Made by a program: the position numbers and the translations under genes
Notes under the pieces: generated by a model
Databases searched by the model: none
What the model was told of the DNA's origin: nothing
The model's input: the letters and a program-made list of their open reading frames with translations, nothing else
Shown here: positions 24,726-36,075 of the stretch, in pieces
How positions within the stretch are numbered: position 1 is the first letter of the stretch
How the letters are laid out: each line of letters opens with the position of its first letter
DNA from: Rhea pennata
Taxonomy: Eukaryota; Chordata; Aves; Rheiformes; Rheidae
Direction: 5' to 3'
Length of the DNA: 64,000 nt
Assembly (NCBI RefSeq): GCF_028389875.1
Contig: NC_084667.1
Span: 59,622,570-59,686,569 of the forward strand

Positions 24726-27329
24726 AATAACATTACATAGGATGATTATTTGATGTTTTGGGCAGTGCCCCCAGCTGAAGATTCCACCTTAGGATTTGCA
24801 TATATACTTTTTTTTTTTTTTTTTCCCTAATGCGAGAGGGGGCCAACAGTTTGGGGTCAGTTACTTCTATGTACCAGCTTCTTAACTGAAACCAAAGGAG
24901 AACTTTGCCTCACCTTCCAACATACGCTAATGGTGACTGCCCAGATTTGCTTGCTGAAGTTCCTTTGCTGTGGAGTAGGATAAAAAGGAACTGGAATCCA
25001 GCTTAACGCAGATGCAGTGGGATGAACAGATTGGGGAGAGAGGTGGTGTCTCATATACGTGCTGCCGATTAGGCAAAGGAACTACACCAAACTGCTTAAA
25101 GCCAATGTGTGGCCTGCTTGTGACTGAGGATTTAGAAATACTCATGATTTCTTTTTCTATCCAACCCTATTTGGAAGTTTTTTTCTTTTTCCTCATTTTT
25201 AAGCCCAAGCAAGGAAGAAAAGGAAGAATTCTAACCTACTATAGTACACTCTAAATTCAGATGCAAGCCCAAGATTTTTCAGCCAACAAGTCAGTTTTTG
25301 GTGAAGCAGTTAAACTGAAGCAGTGGTATTTTAATTAAGATAAAGAATAAATGTAATCCACTTTGTTCCTGGGGACAGACTGCCTGGTGTGCTAACTATG
25401 CCCTATCTGCAGCAATTTGTAGCTTGTAGGAGGAATACACAATGGGCAGCCCTTTGGTTCTAAAAGCTATGTCATTACTTTATGGTCCTCAAGTATTCAT
25501 TTACTAAAGAAATAATTGATAAAATGAACAAGTGAAAGAAACGCTTAGAGAATGTAATCTAGTGCCAGGCATTGGTGGTCTTAGTTGATTTTAAATCTAC
25601 ATTATGCTAATAGTGTTCATTTGGAAAATGTGTCCACTCCCTAACTTCCGCTGCTGAGCGTTTTTTTTTAATTGGATTCAGATGGTTGGACTGAAACAGT
25701 TCTAGAGTTTATATACAGATGTCCTGAGTTCTGCAAGTGTTTTTTTTTTTTTTTTCCCAGAGAGTCCTATCTGATTTTTCTAAGCCAGTGTTGCTTTTGC
25801 TGAGCCTGGGATCCAGGCTTTCTTGAAGTCCTACATTTGCTAAGGATCTGATACAAGGGGTACCATTTTGCTGAAATAAATCCAGTTATAACCATCTAAA
25901 CATGCTGAAGATCTCGTCTGGAGCATTACTCCCCTCCTGGTTCACTGGGCTGTCTGAGCTGGGTTGTTGGTCTCTGGCCAGAGGTCATCCGTGAAGGAGC
26001 CCCTCTCTCAAGGCTTTACCATTGCGATTCTGAAAAGAGGTGCTATTGCCTGAATAAATATAATCATAAAAGCAGCGTTTTGTTCCTGGTAAAATGATCT
26101 TAGCAGGTGATGGTTTGGATGCGTTTTGACAAGGCAACATATTCTGTACATAGTGGATGCTGCTGTCAGATTTTCACGTTGATGTGGAAATCCGGGGCTA
26201 CTGTATTATCCAGACAACTTAATTGAACTGAGACTCTGTGTGCAGTAGGTGGCCTTCAATGTGATGAAGGTGTTCAAGACATCAGTTTCTGGAACAGTCA
26301 TTTGAGCACTTTTCATAAGCACTGAATTTGCTTTAAAGAGGAAAAAAAAAAGAGTAGTAACTTTTCCTGCAGTCTAGGGAGAGATTCTGTGATCTGAATT
26401 ACCAAGCTCTTAGGCTAACCAGAATTTAAACTCAAGCTTCAAAGGAAGAAATAATTAAAGATGGAATGCTATTCATCTTTTATTTAAGTGTCTAATTTCT
26501 ATCAAAAATTCTTGTCTAATTGTGTTTCTAAAAGAGATGTGCAAACAAAAGATTTTCAGACACCAAACTATTGTGTGGTGATGGCTTTGCAACTATTTCC
26601 CCAAACAGTTATCACTATGCAAAATGATAATACTGCGATGAAAGTTTAAAAAAAGAGAGAAAGAAAAACATAATGGGTTTTGGAAGACCATGTTTTTGTA
26701 TGAACAAAATCAGCACTGAATCTTCACTGTGAAGTAAGCTATAGAACCAAGAGGAAAATTAAAGGATTACTTAAACCCAACGATAAACATGCAAATTAAA
26801 AGTCATCATTTTTAAATGAAGTCAGATACCATTAAAATAAACACAACATTACATACTAGTTTGTATGTGTGGTTTATAGAATATACAGAATGTTAAAATT
26901 GAATCAAATTAAGAAAAACATTTTCCAAATGCAAGTAAAATATCTGTTTAATTAGATCGTAAAGAAAAGAGATTAAAAGTAATATTTTGTAATACAGTAA
27001 TTACTATTTTTCAGAAGTAGTCAGGTTCCTGTGCGTTGATCTAAATTTAAAGACGATAGCAGATCTCTTTGGGGTCCTTTGTTTTGTTTGTGCCTTTAAT
27101 TATTTTAAATCACTCCCATTACCTTTATTTTGCTTCCTTTACGCTGTGCACACTGCAAGGCTCTTGGCGCCCGCGCTCTGCCTGCTCGCAGACGCGGATC
27201 TCGGAGATCAGCTTGTACCCTCTGGTGCTGCAAGGTTAAAAGCCAAATCGTTGCAGGGGACCGTGCAGCGAGATAACAGGAAAGGCCGCTGAAGGCGTGG
27301 GGAGGTGGGCTGAGGTGCTGATGGGAGCC

Positions 27330-27560
27330 CGAGATGTAAATAAACCAGATTGCTCTCATTTCCTCTTTCCACTGTATTATGCATTCCAATAGCACTATTC
27401 ATCTTTATGACAGACACCTATTGCTTTAACTTTACTGCGGGCCACTGAAGTACATTAAAGTGGGCAGGAAATGGAAATAAATAGAGTTCAGCGGAGGCTT
27501 CAGAATAACTAAACACACTGCAGTCATTTTTAGCGTGGGGTCATGTGTTTTTTAGCAGAT
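27330..27560. promoter_or_regulatory. Candidate conserved non-coding element
   Basis: A stretch free of repeats with dense potential binding-site motifs (ATGTAAATAAACC, a forkhead-like core; TATTATGCA, POU-like; AAATGGAAATAAATAG). It follows a small CpG-containing segment at about 27160-27310. The candidate status is inference from texture only. Confidence 0.3.
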
Positions 27561-27982
27561 CTGTCGTATTTCCTCGCTTCTGTTATAAAGCCGGGTGCTG
27601 TTCCAAAGAGATGCGATATGCTTTTAAAACGAGTAAGAAAGCGTGCTTAAAATATTTTTTCTGACTCTTTGGGTTACCCAAGATGAAAAGGAATTGGCTT
27701 ACGTCTCAGCTGGGGAGCTAACGGGGATGTGTCTGTGCGCTCTAATTCAGGACGTGCTTAAAACAGAATAATGGGCTGAAGAAATTTTACTAGCTGACAG
27801 CATGGGAGGAGGACCACAAGTTTTGGGTTTAAAGTAATTTTCTGCTTAAAGGTAGTGAAACATTCAGGCAAGGAGACCAAATGGAATTTGGCCTTAAAAT
27901 GCATCTATTTTGCTCTCTAATTCATGCACATTTTGCCCGCTGTGAGAACGTGGAGTGCTCTCTGGCTTATTCAGAGGGCTGT

Positions 27983-28008
27983 TTTCAAGCACAGTTAAGT
28001 GCTTGAAA
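27983..28008. repeat. Perfect 10-bp inverted repeat with 6-nt spacer
   Basis: TTTCAAGCAC at 27983-27992 and GTGCTTGAAA at 27999-28008 are exact reverse complements separated by AGTTAA. It creates a TTAAGTG motif resembling NKX2-type sites at the spacer-right arm junction. Confidence 0.8.
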
Positions 28009-28723
28009 GTTAAGTTGCAAGTTCCAGCTGCTCTTAGACTTTTAAAAAGATAGGACTTCTCGAGAATTCAATTTCTGTGAAAGCTTTGCATGTTTGTTTT
28101 CCCCTAATTGTTTATATTCTGATAAGAAATAGGTCAATAATTGAATGAATTTACAACATGAGTGACTTGAAGACATTTAGCTCATATTTTTACTCCCTTG
28201 AGATGGTTAACTATATGGCATTTTTTTTAATTAACTGTTAGCACTGTTCTTTCCCTGATTACACTGAGTGGCCTCTGGTTTTGCTGAGTACTATATTCTC
28301 TTTTCCTTTTCTGACAATGACTAGACAGTTGAAGTAAGCATCAGCCTTCAAAGTATTTATCAGTATAGAAGGTATTAGCGGATATTCCGCAATGTCATGT
28401 AGGATAAAAGCTAATTTGTAAGCAGCACGGCAGAAATCAGGAAAGACAATTAAGACAAAAAATCATTAACATTGATCCTTTTGCGCTGGGAAAATACAAT
28501 CCTTTCTCCCAAACCATCTTGTAAAAATGTTGTGTGCCTAGGTCTGTGTTTAAGGAAATATTTCAGTGTAACATTTAGCATTTATTTCATTCTTTTTAAT
28601 TATGTTTATATCAAGAACTTCATTTAATTCAGAATACTGCTCCAGAGATACTTGCATTGCACAAAGTAGTGCCAGGCAGAATTGCAGGTAATTACTGGGG
28701 GTGGCTGCTGGTGGTTTGACTTT

Positions 28724-28751
28724 TCATCGTTTGTTCGTCATCGTTTGTTCG
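28724..28751 (+). repeat. 14-bp perfect tandem duplication
   Basis: TCATCGTTTGTTCG occurs twice, head to tail, at 28724-28737 and 28738-28751, without a mismatch. This suggests a recent local duplication. Confidence 0.9.
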
Positions 28752-29389
28752 CACTCTGTGGATAGTTCCTTGCTGAAAGGATTAGGTTACAGATGGGTGG
28801 GTATTACTTCAGCGACTTCTTAAGTGAGAATCCAGATGCTTTCCTCCCTCCTTTCCATTTGCTGAGTTTGGGAGTCAGCAGTCAATAGCTGCAGGTAAGA
28901 CTAAAGTTTTTATCTTTATTTCTCTTTTGCAGTGGAGATGCTCCATCTTAGTCCCTATTCGCTAAACAAAAGAGCTAACTGAAAAACTTTAGATACTTGG
29001 GAACTCACAAACAGGGACAAAATTTCCAGAAGATCCAAGTTTTGTTTTTAAGCGCATGTCGGAAGAGTTCAGCTTTGGTGTTGCACTCTTCTGCAAACCT
29101 GGCTAGTATTTTGGTGTGTAAACTGGATCGGGGCATTTCTGAGGTCCTGGCCTTTGGGCACATCTCAGTTGGCTTCAGTATACCTGTACTTTCAAGGGTG
29201 ACTGTCTCAGGTCGTAGTATTTTGCAGTGGTGGAACGTGGGGTTTTGCTTGAGTGCCCCACAAGCAGCACATCAGTGTGAACCGAATAGCGGGAAAACCG
29301 CCTTTATCCTTGCTGGATTTCCCTGGGAGGAAAAGCAGCTGCCGAGTTGCGTATCGGATAGAGACGTGTGAATTAAAATGCTCGTGCAG

Positions 29390-29960
29390 GGCTTGTCCCG
29401 CCGCTCGGAAGGCCAGAACAGCGTTTGGAAAGTCGGCGTGACGAGCGCGGCGCCGGAGGGGGAAACGGAGACCTTCCTCCCCGAGGCGCGGTGGACCGCG
29501 GCGGGCTTTGGAGCCCGGCGGTGAACGCGGGCTGGCGGCTCGGGCGCCCGCTTCGCCCGCCTTGCCTCTGTGCCCCGTGGAGCCGGAGCCAGGACCGCCT
29601 CGGCCGCGTCCCCCCGCCGCCGCTCGCTTTTACCCCTTCCCCCCGTAAAGCGCGAGGGGCTCGCTAGAGCGCGAGGCTGCCGAAACGGGGGGTCCCCGGG
29701 GCCCGGCGGTGCCCCCACATGGTCAGACCTCTTCAACGGCGCTGGCTTTAACGTTCAAGTTACGGTTAATGTTTTTAGCAGTACCTTGTGTTTCCTCTGC
29801 CCTTCACGCCCAGCCATTAGCCAGGTGTTTTTGTCACACAGAGTGGAAAAATAAAAGTAATCTAACCGCACAGCTGGTCCCTTGGTGAGGGGCTGGAGGG
29901 GAAGGGCCGCGGATGCGAACAAGCGATCGCAGCCACGGGGCGAGAGGCTCGAAGGGCTTC
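29390..29960. promoter_or_regulatory. Intronic CpG-rich island in KIF26A intron 2
   Basis: From about 29400 to 29720 the sequence switches abruptly from AT-rich intron to very CpG-dense DNA, including GAGCGCGGCGCCGGAGG; moderate CpG density continues to about 29960. The density resembles the gene's own promoter island. It lies about 2.5 kb before exon 3. Possible donor sites (GTGAGG at about 29885, GTGAGT at 29963) follow it, so an alternative first exon is imaginable, but no ATG-led frame here matches KIF26A. Function is inferred. Confidence 0.6.
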
Positions 29961-30344
29961 TTGTGAGTGCCTGGCAAAACGCAGGCGCTGGAGGTGTTTT
30001 TTTATTTTGTTTTTTAGTGAAAAGGTTTAAATCCAAAATACAGTGTGCTTATATATTTATTTTTCTGTGAAATTTTTAAGTAAAGAATTCATTTCTCTCC
30101 ACCCTGTTTTCCACTTGGTTTCCGTATATCTGCAATGTGGGCTGACTCTGGTCTGTCTTACGCTGTAAACCGCGTTTATGGAACTAGAATTGGGGTCATT
30201 AATTTTCTTTACATCAAAAGAAGTCGTTTCTTTTAAATGAGGGGCCTGCTTCACCTAGTAATTCAGTTTAATTGCTTATTTGAAACTTTGGACATTTGAT
30301 AGCAATTTAAGCGTTGCCAGATGAGCCTCGTGCAGGTGCCCGGC

Positions 30345-30520
30345 TTTAATCAGAGGCCTGAGCCGCGCCGCGGGCCTGGCTGCGGCCAGGCAGTACGGCC
30401 CCGGGCGCGGGAAAGGGGCGTTTCGGGGGGCTGTTCGAAGAGATGCTGTGTGTCGGCGTCTGCAGGAGTCTGCTCGGAGGGTTCTCTCCTGGAAAGGTTT
30501 CCGTGGACTGCGGCGCTCTT
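30345..30520. promoter_or_regulatory. Second intronic CpG-rich patch
   Basis: CpG-dense segment (CTGAGCCGCGCCGCGGGCCT, GGCCCCGGGCGCGGGAAAGG) about 400 bases after the island at 29390-29960 and separated from it by AT-rich sequence. It may be part of the same regulatory region. Confidence 0.45.
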
Positions 30521-30569
30521 AGTTTTTCTTGGGAGATAAATTGCACGGTCTTTGTTTTGCCTGAGGCTT

Positions 30570-30590
30570 AATAGTGCTCGCAGCACTATT
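30570..30590. repeat. Perfect 9-bp inverted repeat with 3-nt loop
   Basis: AATAGTGCT (30570-30578), CGC, AGCACTATT (30582-30590): a compact hairpin that sits at the edge of a TAAT-rich, repeat-free block (30540-30720) just after the CpG-rich patch. Confidence 0.85.
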
Positions 30591-32099
30591 CATATTTTTC
30601 CCGTCTGACTAATACCACTTTCTCCTAAGAGGCTAATGGGTTAGAAAAAGGTTTCTAGAATACTATTTTTGCCTGACTAATAATCATTAATTTATTATTA
30701 CAGTCTTTGGGGAGATTTGGAGGGAAAGGACTTTCATGCTTAGGACTATAAGCAAATGCTGCAACTTTGAAGGTGGTTTTACCAGGATCTAAACCTCAAT
30801 AAAAAGAAAAATGGCAAAAATTAAACTGCACCTTTCATTTGAGTCCGTTAAGCAGTTCACTAATTTGAATGCAATTTACTGTTCAGCGGCAGGAGTAGCT
30901 TGCTTTTACCTCAGAAGTGACTTTTTAAAAAAGTCATTAAATAGACATTAATTTAGACTATGGTGAAAAAAGCAACTTTTGTCGGTGGTTTTTGGCTGGT
31001 GGAGTGATGTGATGCTGGACGTACCTGCAAAGGTTTCTGTCAACACAGTACTGTATTTTGGGAGGTAGGTTTAAGAAGCTGTTGCAGGAGTAGTCCAGGA
31101 GCTGAAAATGAAATAAAGTCCATGCTTCCATTGGAGAAATTCAGCAGTGTTTCAGGACTTTGTGAATTGAGAGCAAAGGGAAAGAGCACAGTTGAAAGAG
31201 AATAATAAGAAAGGCCAAAGTACCAGTGCCAAGACTTCTTAAAAGAGTCTTATTGATGTGTGTTATAATTAAAACCAGAATTAGTTAGTTTTCTAATAGG
31301 ATACTCATTTCCTGGGGAGCAATTGCAGTTTGGCATAAAGTAATACACTTTTTAAAATGAGCACTGATCTGGGGGTACCCTGAGCATGTGTAACATGGCT
31401 GACTTACTAGCTTTGCCTGCCCCTATTATTAACAAGTAAATTAAATAGTTTCGCTTAATATAATTAAACAAATAAACCTTTTGGCTGTGCTGTGATTTCA
31501 TTAAAACCTTAATTGTTTGGAGAGCCCAGCAAGAGTGTGTGAAGTTGGTCAGTTTTACTGCCTGGCATTAGTCTTGATAGCAGATTTACAACACAGCTGG
31601 ATTTAATCTCTTGACTAATCTCTACAGTAGCAGGTTGGGGATGGGAAGGCGTTTGTGTGTTTTAGGAGATAGGTAACTCTATCTCTGAACTGGAAACACA
31701 GTGGTGGGTTTAAAAGTGTCTGGGCAGCCTTAAAATGAACTGGCTGGGGGGGAGGAAGGGAAGAAAAATTGCTTTGTGGAAGCAAGATAGGTGTTGCTTT
31801 TAAATCAGCTTCTGGGGTGCACATTGTCACACCTTCACACATGGCCGTAGGCTCAAATCTATTTCTCATCAAAGCAACTGTAGCGGAAGGAAATATTGCC
31901 GCCATCTGGGTTGCAAAGATCAGAAATAACGGTCCTCGCTAGCGGAGGAGCCAGCTGTGGGCAGTACCCTGCAAACTGTTTCTCATGCCACTTGATTAGT
32001 CCTCTCTGAGGGTGAGGACAACGAAAAGTTTACCGGGTCATACAGTAATTTTTTTGAATGCTCTGATGTCTAATATTCCTGGCCTTAAAATGGTGCTAT

Positions 32100-32330
32100 G
32101 CCTTTGAAACGCGTTACGATGTTTATAGAGTCGGCATCAGCACTAACATTGCCCCTGTGCACGAGAAACGCGAGCACACACGATGGCTCGGAAGGAGAAT
32201 TAATTAGACAAATGAGCTAGCAAGTGCACAATAAGCCTCACTGCTGACTTCTGCTGATAATTTTCATGCTGGCCTTCATACAAATGAGGCTACTTATGGT
32301 TTATTAATCAGTTGTGACCTGTGAATCTTT
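32100..32330. promoter_or_regulatory. Candidate conserved non-coding element upstream of exon 3
   Basis: Repeat-free block with GGAGAATTAATTAGACAAAT, CAAGTGCACAATAAGC and TTTATTAATCAG, rich in homeodomain-like cores and including several CpGs in an otherwise CpG-poor intron. Texture suggests constraint; no alignment was possible. Confidence 0.3.
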
Positions 32331-32480
32331 TGGGGTATTCAGAGAAACCTGAAGAGTTCCCAGGATAGCTTTCAAGGACTTTGGTGGGTGAAGAGCAAGT
32401 CACCAGGGAACTTGCCTGTCTTTCTTTCTTTCTACTCAATATTGTTTCTTTTTCTGCTTCCTCCCCACCCCCTTCTTTAG

Positions 32481-32969
32481 GACCCGCGATTATCAGCTTT
32501 AATTTTTGACAAGCTTCAAGTGCCTGACTATTTACAGAAAAACAGGAATGAAGGAGAGAGCAGATGTGAAACTTGTGCCACTCACTTGAACCAGCTGAAG
32601 CAGGAAGCCATTCAGATGGTCCAAGGCAGCCACCCCGACATGCCCGACCTGCCACCGGCCGCCACCGCCGTGACCAGCATGATGCCCCGCATGGTCGCCA
32701 TCTCTTCCCAGAGAGACCTTCCGCTCGTTGCTGGGCCAGTGGGCAGACAGTCTGGAAAATCGCCAAATCTCTTCTCTGGGACAGAGAGAAAGAAGGGACT
32801 TGGTTGGCCTCAAGGTGCAGGCAATTTTCCAAACTCCAGCGTTCAAGTCACGGTGGCCCCCAGCGGTCTCAGCGGTGCTCTGAGCTCCGTGACCATCCAA
32901 GCTCAGCAGTACCTTGAGGGCATGTGGAGTATCTCCAGGGTGAACAGCTTCCTGCCTCAGACTTGTCTA
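32481..32969 (+). CDS. KIF26A: KIF26A coding exon 3 (second CxxC module and conserved QAQQ block)
   Basis: 163 codons, phase 0 at both ends, between an acceptor ending at 32480 and a donor GTAAGT at 32970. Encodes residues 101-263. It opens [15 protein letters not shown], a block shared with both KIF26 paralogs, then [18 protein letters not shown] (Cys129, Cys132), a variable Pro/Ala/Met linker, and finally [28 protein letters not shown] and [15 protein letters not shown], the most conserved part of the N-terminal region in KIF26A. The first part, with Cys129-x2-Cys132, copies the spacing of the module in exon 2. The open frame runs on to 33038, but the codons after CTA 32967-32969 are intronic. 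No frameshift or internal stop is seen. Confidence 0.97.
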
Positions 32970-35283
32970 GTAAGTAGCAATAATCCAGATTCACAGGTTT
33001 GTTTATATATGTACATGTGTGTGTATACTGAGAGGTAAAGATAAAATCTTTTGTGTGTGCATAGATATCTTAGTGGGAATCAGCTAATCTCTTTTAAACC
33101 ACATTTCAAGAACTGAGGGGCTGAAAAAGCGCTTTCAATGATGTTCTATCAGATGTCACAGAGAATTTGCTTTCTTATCTCAGGTAGTGAGATCCTTTCC
33201 TCAGATGTCTCTGCATCTATTTGAGCTTCATGTATGCAGGTGATGTTGTTTGGCTGTCACATACTTGGTGACCACTTCAAAAAACATAAAAGGCCAGGTT
33301 TGTCACTTGAAACTGTGGGAGCTGTGTGGAAGTTACATCAAAGATGAACTTGACCCTCCAGTCCAATACTGAGTTGCTAAGGTTGTGTTGAATTTAGTGG
33401 ATGCTGTTGGTATACTGTGATAGAGAAATTTAATCTTCAGGTTAAATATGTTGCAAAACAGTTGGCTCTAAAGAAGAAGGATGTTCAAACGTTAGCACAA
33501 TGTCATATCTCTGTAAATGCTATTGCTCTAAGATTGTAAATGTTGTGGGTGTTGGATCAGTGTATTCTGTATTCGTTGTATGCTTTAAAAATGTAGATCA
33601 TCATCCCTTTAGGGAAGCAAAAAGCTTTATAGAGCGGCATGTTACCTTAAGAAGCAAGTTCGTTGCAGATTTGTGATTTTCTGTACAGATCTTTGGAAGG
33701 CTGCTAGGAAGGAGGGGATATAGGGACCCTTTTTGACTAAGACTGACTCCCAAACCTCTTCACCGTGACAGTGAACAGGGAGTGTGAAAAGACACTGCAC
33801 TGCTGCTGTTCCTGGCATTCAGATGATGTGTACAAATAGAAGTTCTCTGCTTGTCATTTAAAGACATTTGTAGTACATTTTGCAACGCCAGGAACATTGG
33901 TGCTAGACAGCTTTAAATTTGACATAAGTACCTTTATAAGCGGTTTCATATAATCACTACCTAAAATTGTTCATAGCTTTGAGCTGACTGAGATCCATGA
34001 TCACCTGAGATATTTAAGAGTGCTGTTGTGCAGCACTCCTGTTACCAGATGCCTGTTGTGTTTGCTTCCAGTAAAGGCTTGGAGAACTGATTCTTCCCTC
34101 TGATACTTCTCACTTACGTGGAAATATGTGAATGCACACATTTCCCACCTCTGAGGGATCCCCACTTAAATCCTTGAATCTTCAGTGATGTCACATTGAT
34201 CTCTGATGATATTGCGTTGAGAAAAAAGGAAAGAAAACCCCGGCCAATTTAACTCTTCATGGTATCCGGGGAACAGCTACAGTGAGTGGTGTTCTGTAAA
34301 ATGCTTCGCTAAGCATTAGGCATCACTCTGGCCCATGTAATAAGGTGTGTGACATTATGGTATCTTCAAATATTGTGTATATCACAGAAACAGAAAAAAT
34401 GGAAAAGTTATTGGCTTGAAAAGCCTGTGTTCTCTGGAAGCATTATTTCCATTTCCCTGCTCAGTCCTTGTCTGCCCTTACTCTTGTCTTAAATATTTCA
34501 CTAGCACCCAGCTCCAGATTTCATCTTGCTTAACCATGCTGACTGAGATGTGGTTTTCCCTAACTACTGCATTGTTCTCGAATAAAATTTAGTTACCTCA
34601 TGTAACCTCAGTGAAGAAAAACCACATGTGTATAATGCAACAGAGCTCAAGTGTGATCTAGAAATGTGCAAAAATCAGCAGCCTGGAAAACAGTGACCAT
34701 TAATTAAGGACAAACACCATTAGATGGTGAGTTTTCGAGATTGCTTGGATGTGATTCAGTTAGCTGCAAGGACAGTTTAGATTTAGAACAGTTTCTGGAG
34801 AGAAGCTAGTTTTTTTTTTTAAGCCCAGCTGTACTTACTGAAGGCTGGTGTGCATCTGCCCAAATTCTGTTTTTTTTTGTGCCTCTATGAACTGTCTTGC
34901 TGCCTTTTTATATTTTTGGGAGCCTTGTGCCCAATGAAACTATTTGTGTAAGGCAGAATATGCCCTGTGCCCAACACTTTCCCCAGGAGGAATCGTGGGT
35001 GTTGGAAGGAGCAGGTCTGGGAACGATTTTGGGGATTGGCTAGTCTAGCATCCACTGTAGGACATTCTTGTTCAAAGCTTATCTCACCTCACAGTTCTGC
35101 AAAGACTGAGATTTCACAACTTCTGCTGGTTGTCAGTTCTGATGTTAAATTTCCTTTCCCATTAGCAATTTTTTTTTTTTAATTCTAGTCACTAGTACTG
35201 TAATTTAAGCCCATTATTCCAGTTGGTGGACATAGAGAAGAGTTTATTCTGTTCCTCTTAATAGCTATATTTTATTCAAAATT
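32970..35283 (+). other. Intron 3, first part
   Basis: Unique AT-rich intron. T11 at 34810-34820 and T12 at 35169-35180 are the only notable low-complexity pieces. No exon, RNA gene or recognised transposon. Confidence 0.6.
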
Positions 35284-35480
35284 GGTGATCATGTTTCTCT
35301 TTAGTCTCTCCTATATTAAAAACAAAACCTCCTAAACCTTCAGCCTTTCCTTGTTGGTCATGGTTTCTAAACTTATGATTGGTCTGTAATTTTCTCTCGA
35401 TGGTCCCTTGTTGACGCACACTCATCTAAATAGCAGTGCCCCAAATTGGATGTGTTGCTCCAGATGAGGCATCACCAAAA
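35284..35480 (-). mobile_element. Ancient CR1 LINE fragment, antisense orientation
   Basis: Reverse-complement CR1 blocks can be followed: GATCATGTTTCTCTTTAGTC, GGTCATGGTTTCTAAACTTA, then GCAGTGCCCCAAATTGGATG and TTGCTCCAGATGAGGCATCA, equivalent to the usual passage 'cccaga actggacaca ... ctccagatgaggcctcacc'. Strongly diverged; ends approximate. Confidence 0.75.
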
Positions 35481-36075
35481 TGAAGAGGCTGGTGGACACC
35501 GCAGTTCTTGGTTGTTCTTCAGACTCTTGCATTTCACAAGATGCTGGAGCAAGGGAAACAAAAGTGTTAGAGGATAACGCTGAATCACAAAGAACATTAT
35601 TTATTATGTGTAATGTGATTGCGTCTTGGGAGTCCTCAGCCCTTTCTAAGCATGATGCTGCAGACAAAAAAGGTGGCCCCTGCCCACAGAGTTTATAATC
35701 TTGGTTATGATGTTAGTTGACTACTCTGTGAAAACCGATTATAGGCTCAAAATCTATAACTGTCCCTCATTTTCTTACGAGAGAGCTCTTCTCAAAGCAA
35801 GTGTTGAATAACAGTTTCCCACCAAGGAGTTCGGGTACTTCATCTTGGTGATTTAACGCAGTGCTGTGTATGAAGTAAGCATGACTCATCTTCTAAGGAC
35901 TGGAAGGCAGACGTAGATAAAGGCTGGGATTCGTCTAAACTATTTTTAGCTGCCAAAAAGACAGATGTTTATTCGAAGGTAATTACCCAGGCTTTCCTTT
36001 ATAGTTATGGGAGAGCAACAGGCACCTCCACAAGGCGCTTTATCCTTCTTATCTGAGACGTCTGTCTTGGCTTGA
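35481..36075 (+). other. Intron 3, stretch between CR1 piece and CpG-rich patch
   Basis: Unique sequence; an antisense CR1 may extend a little into its left edge. Short open frames on both strands at about 35422-35698 have no features of a gene. Confidence 0.5.

Larger units (their letters stand above)
24726..29389 (+). other. Intron 2, AT-rich part with conserved-looking blocks
   Basis: No exon or RNA gene seen. T17 at 24808-24824 and T16 at 25740-25755. From about 26350 to 28700 the sequence is AT-rich with many homeodomain-like TAAT cores and no recognisable transposon, a texture often seen in conserved enhancers; whether it is conserved needs alignment. It includes a 10-bp inverted repeat (27983-28008) and a 14-bp tandem duplication (28724-28751). 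Confidence 0.55.
30521..32480 (+). other. Intron 2, last part before exon 3
   Basis: AT-rich, apparently repeat-free. Contains the hairpin at 30570-30590 and a candidate conserved block at about 32100-32330. The final polypyrimidine tract CCACCCCCTTCTTTAG forms the exon 3 acceptor. No other exon is supportable. Confidence 0.6.

Noticed and set aside
29272..29736. 154-codon minus-strand open frame over the intronic CpG island
   Set aside because: Open because of CpG-rich composition; the frame continues into AT-rich DNA without a domain. The island is reported as regulatory instead.
32308..32900. Minus-strand open frames (174 and 122 codons) opposite exon 3
   Set aside because: Shadows of the coding exon on the other strand, with no independent support.
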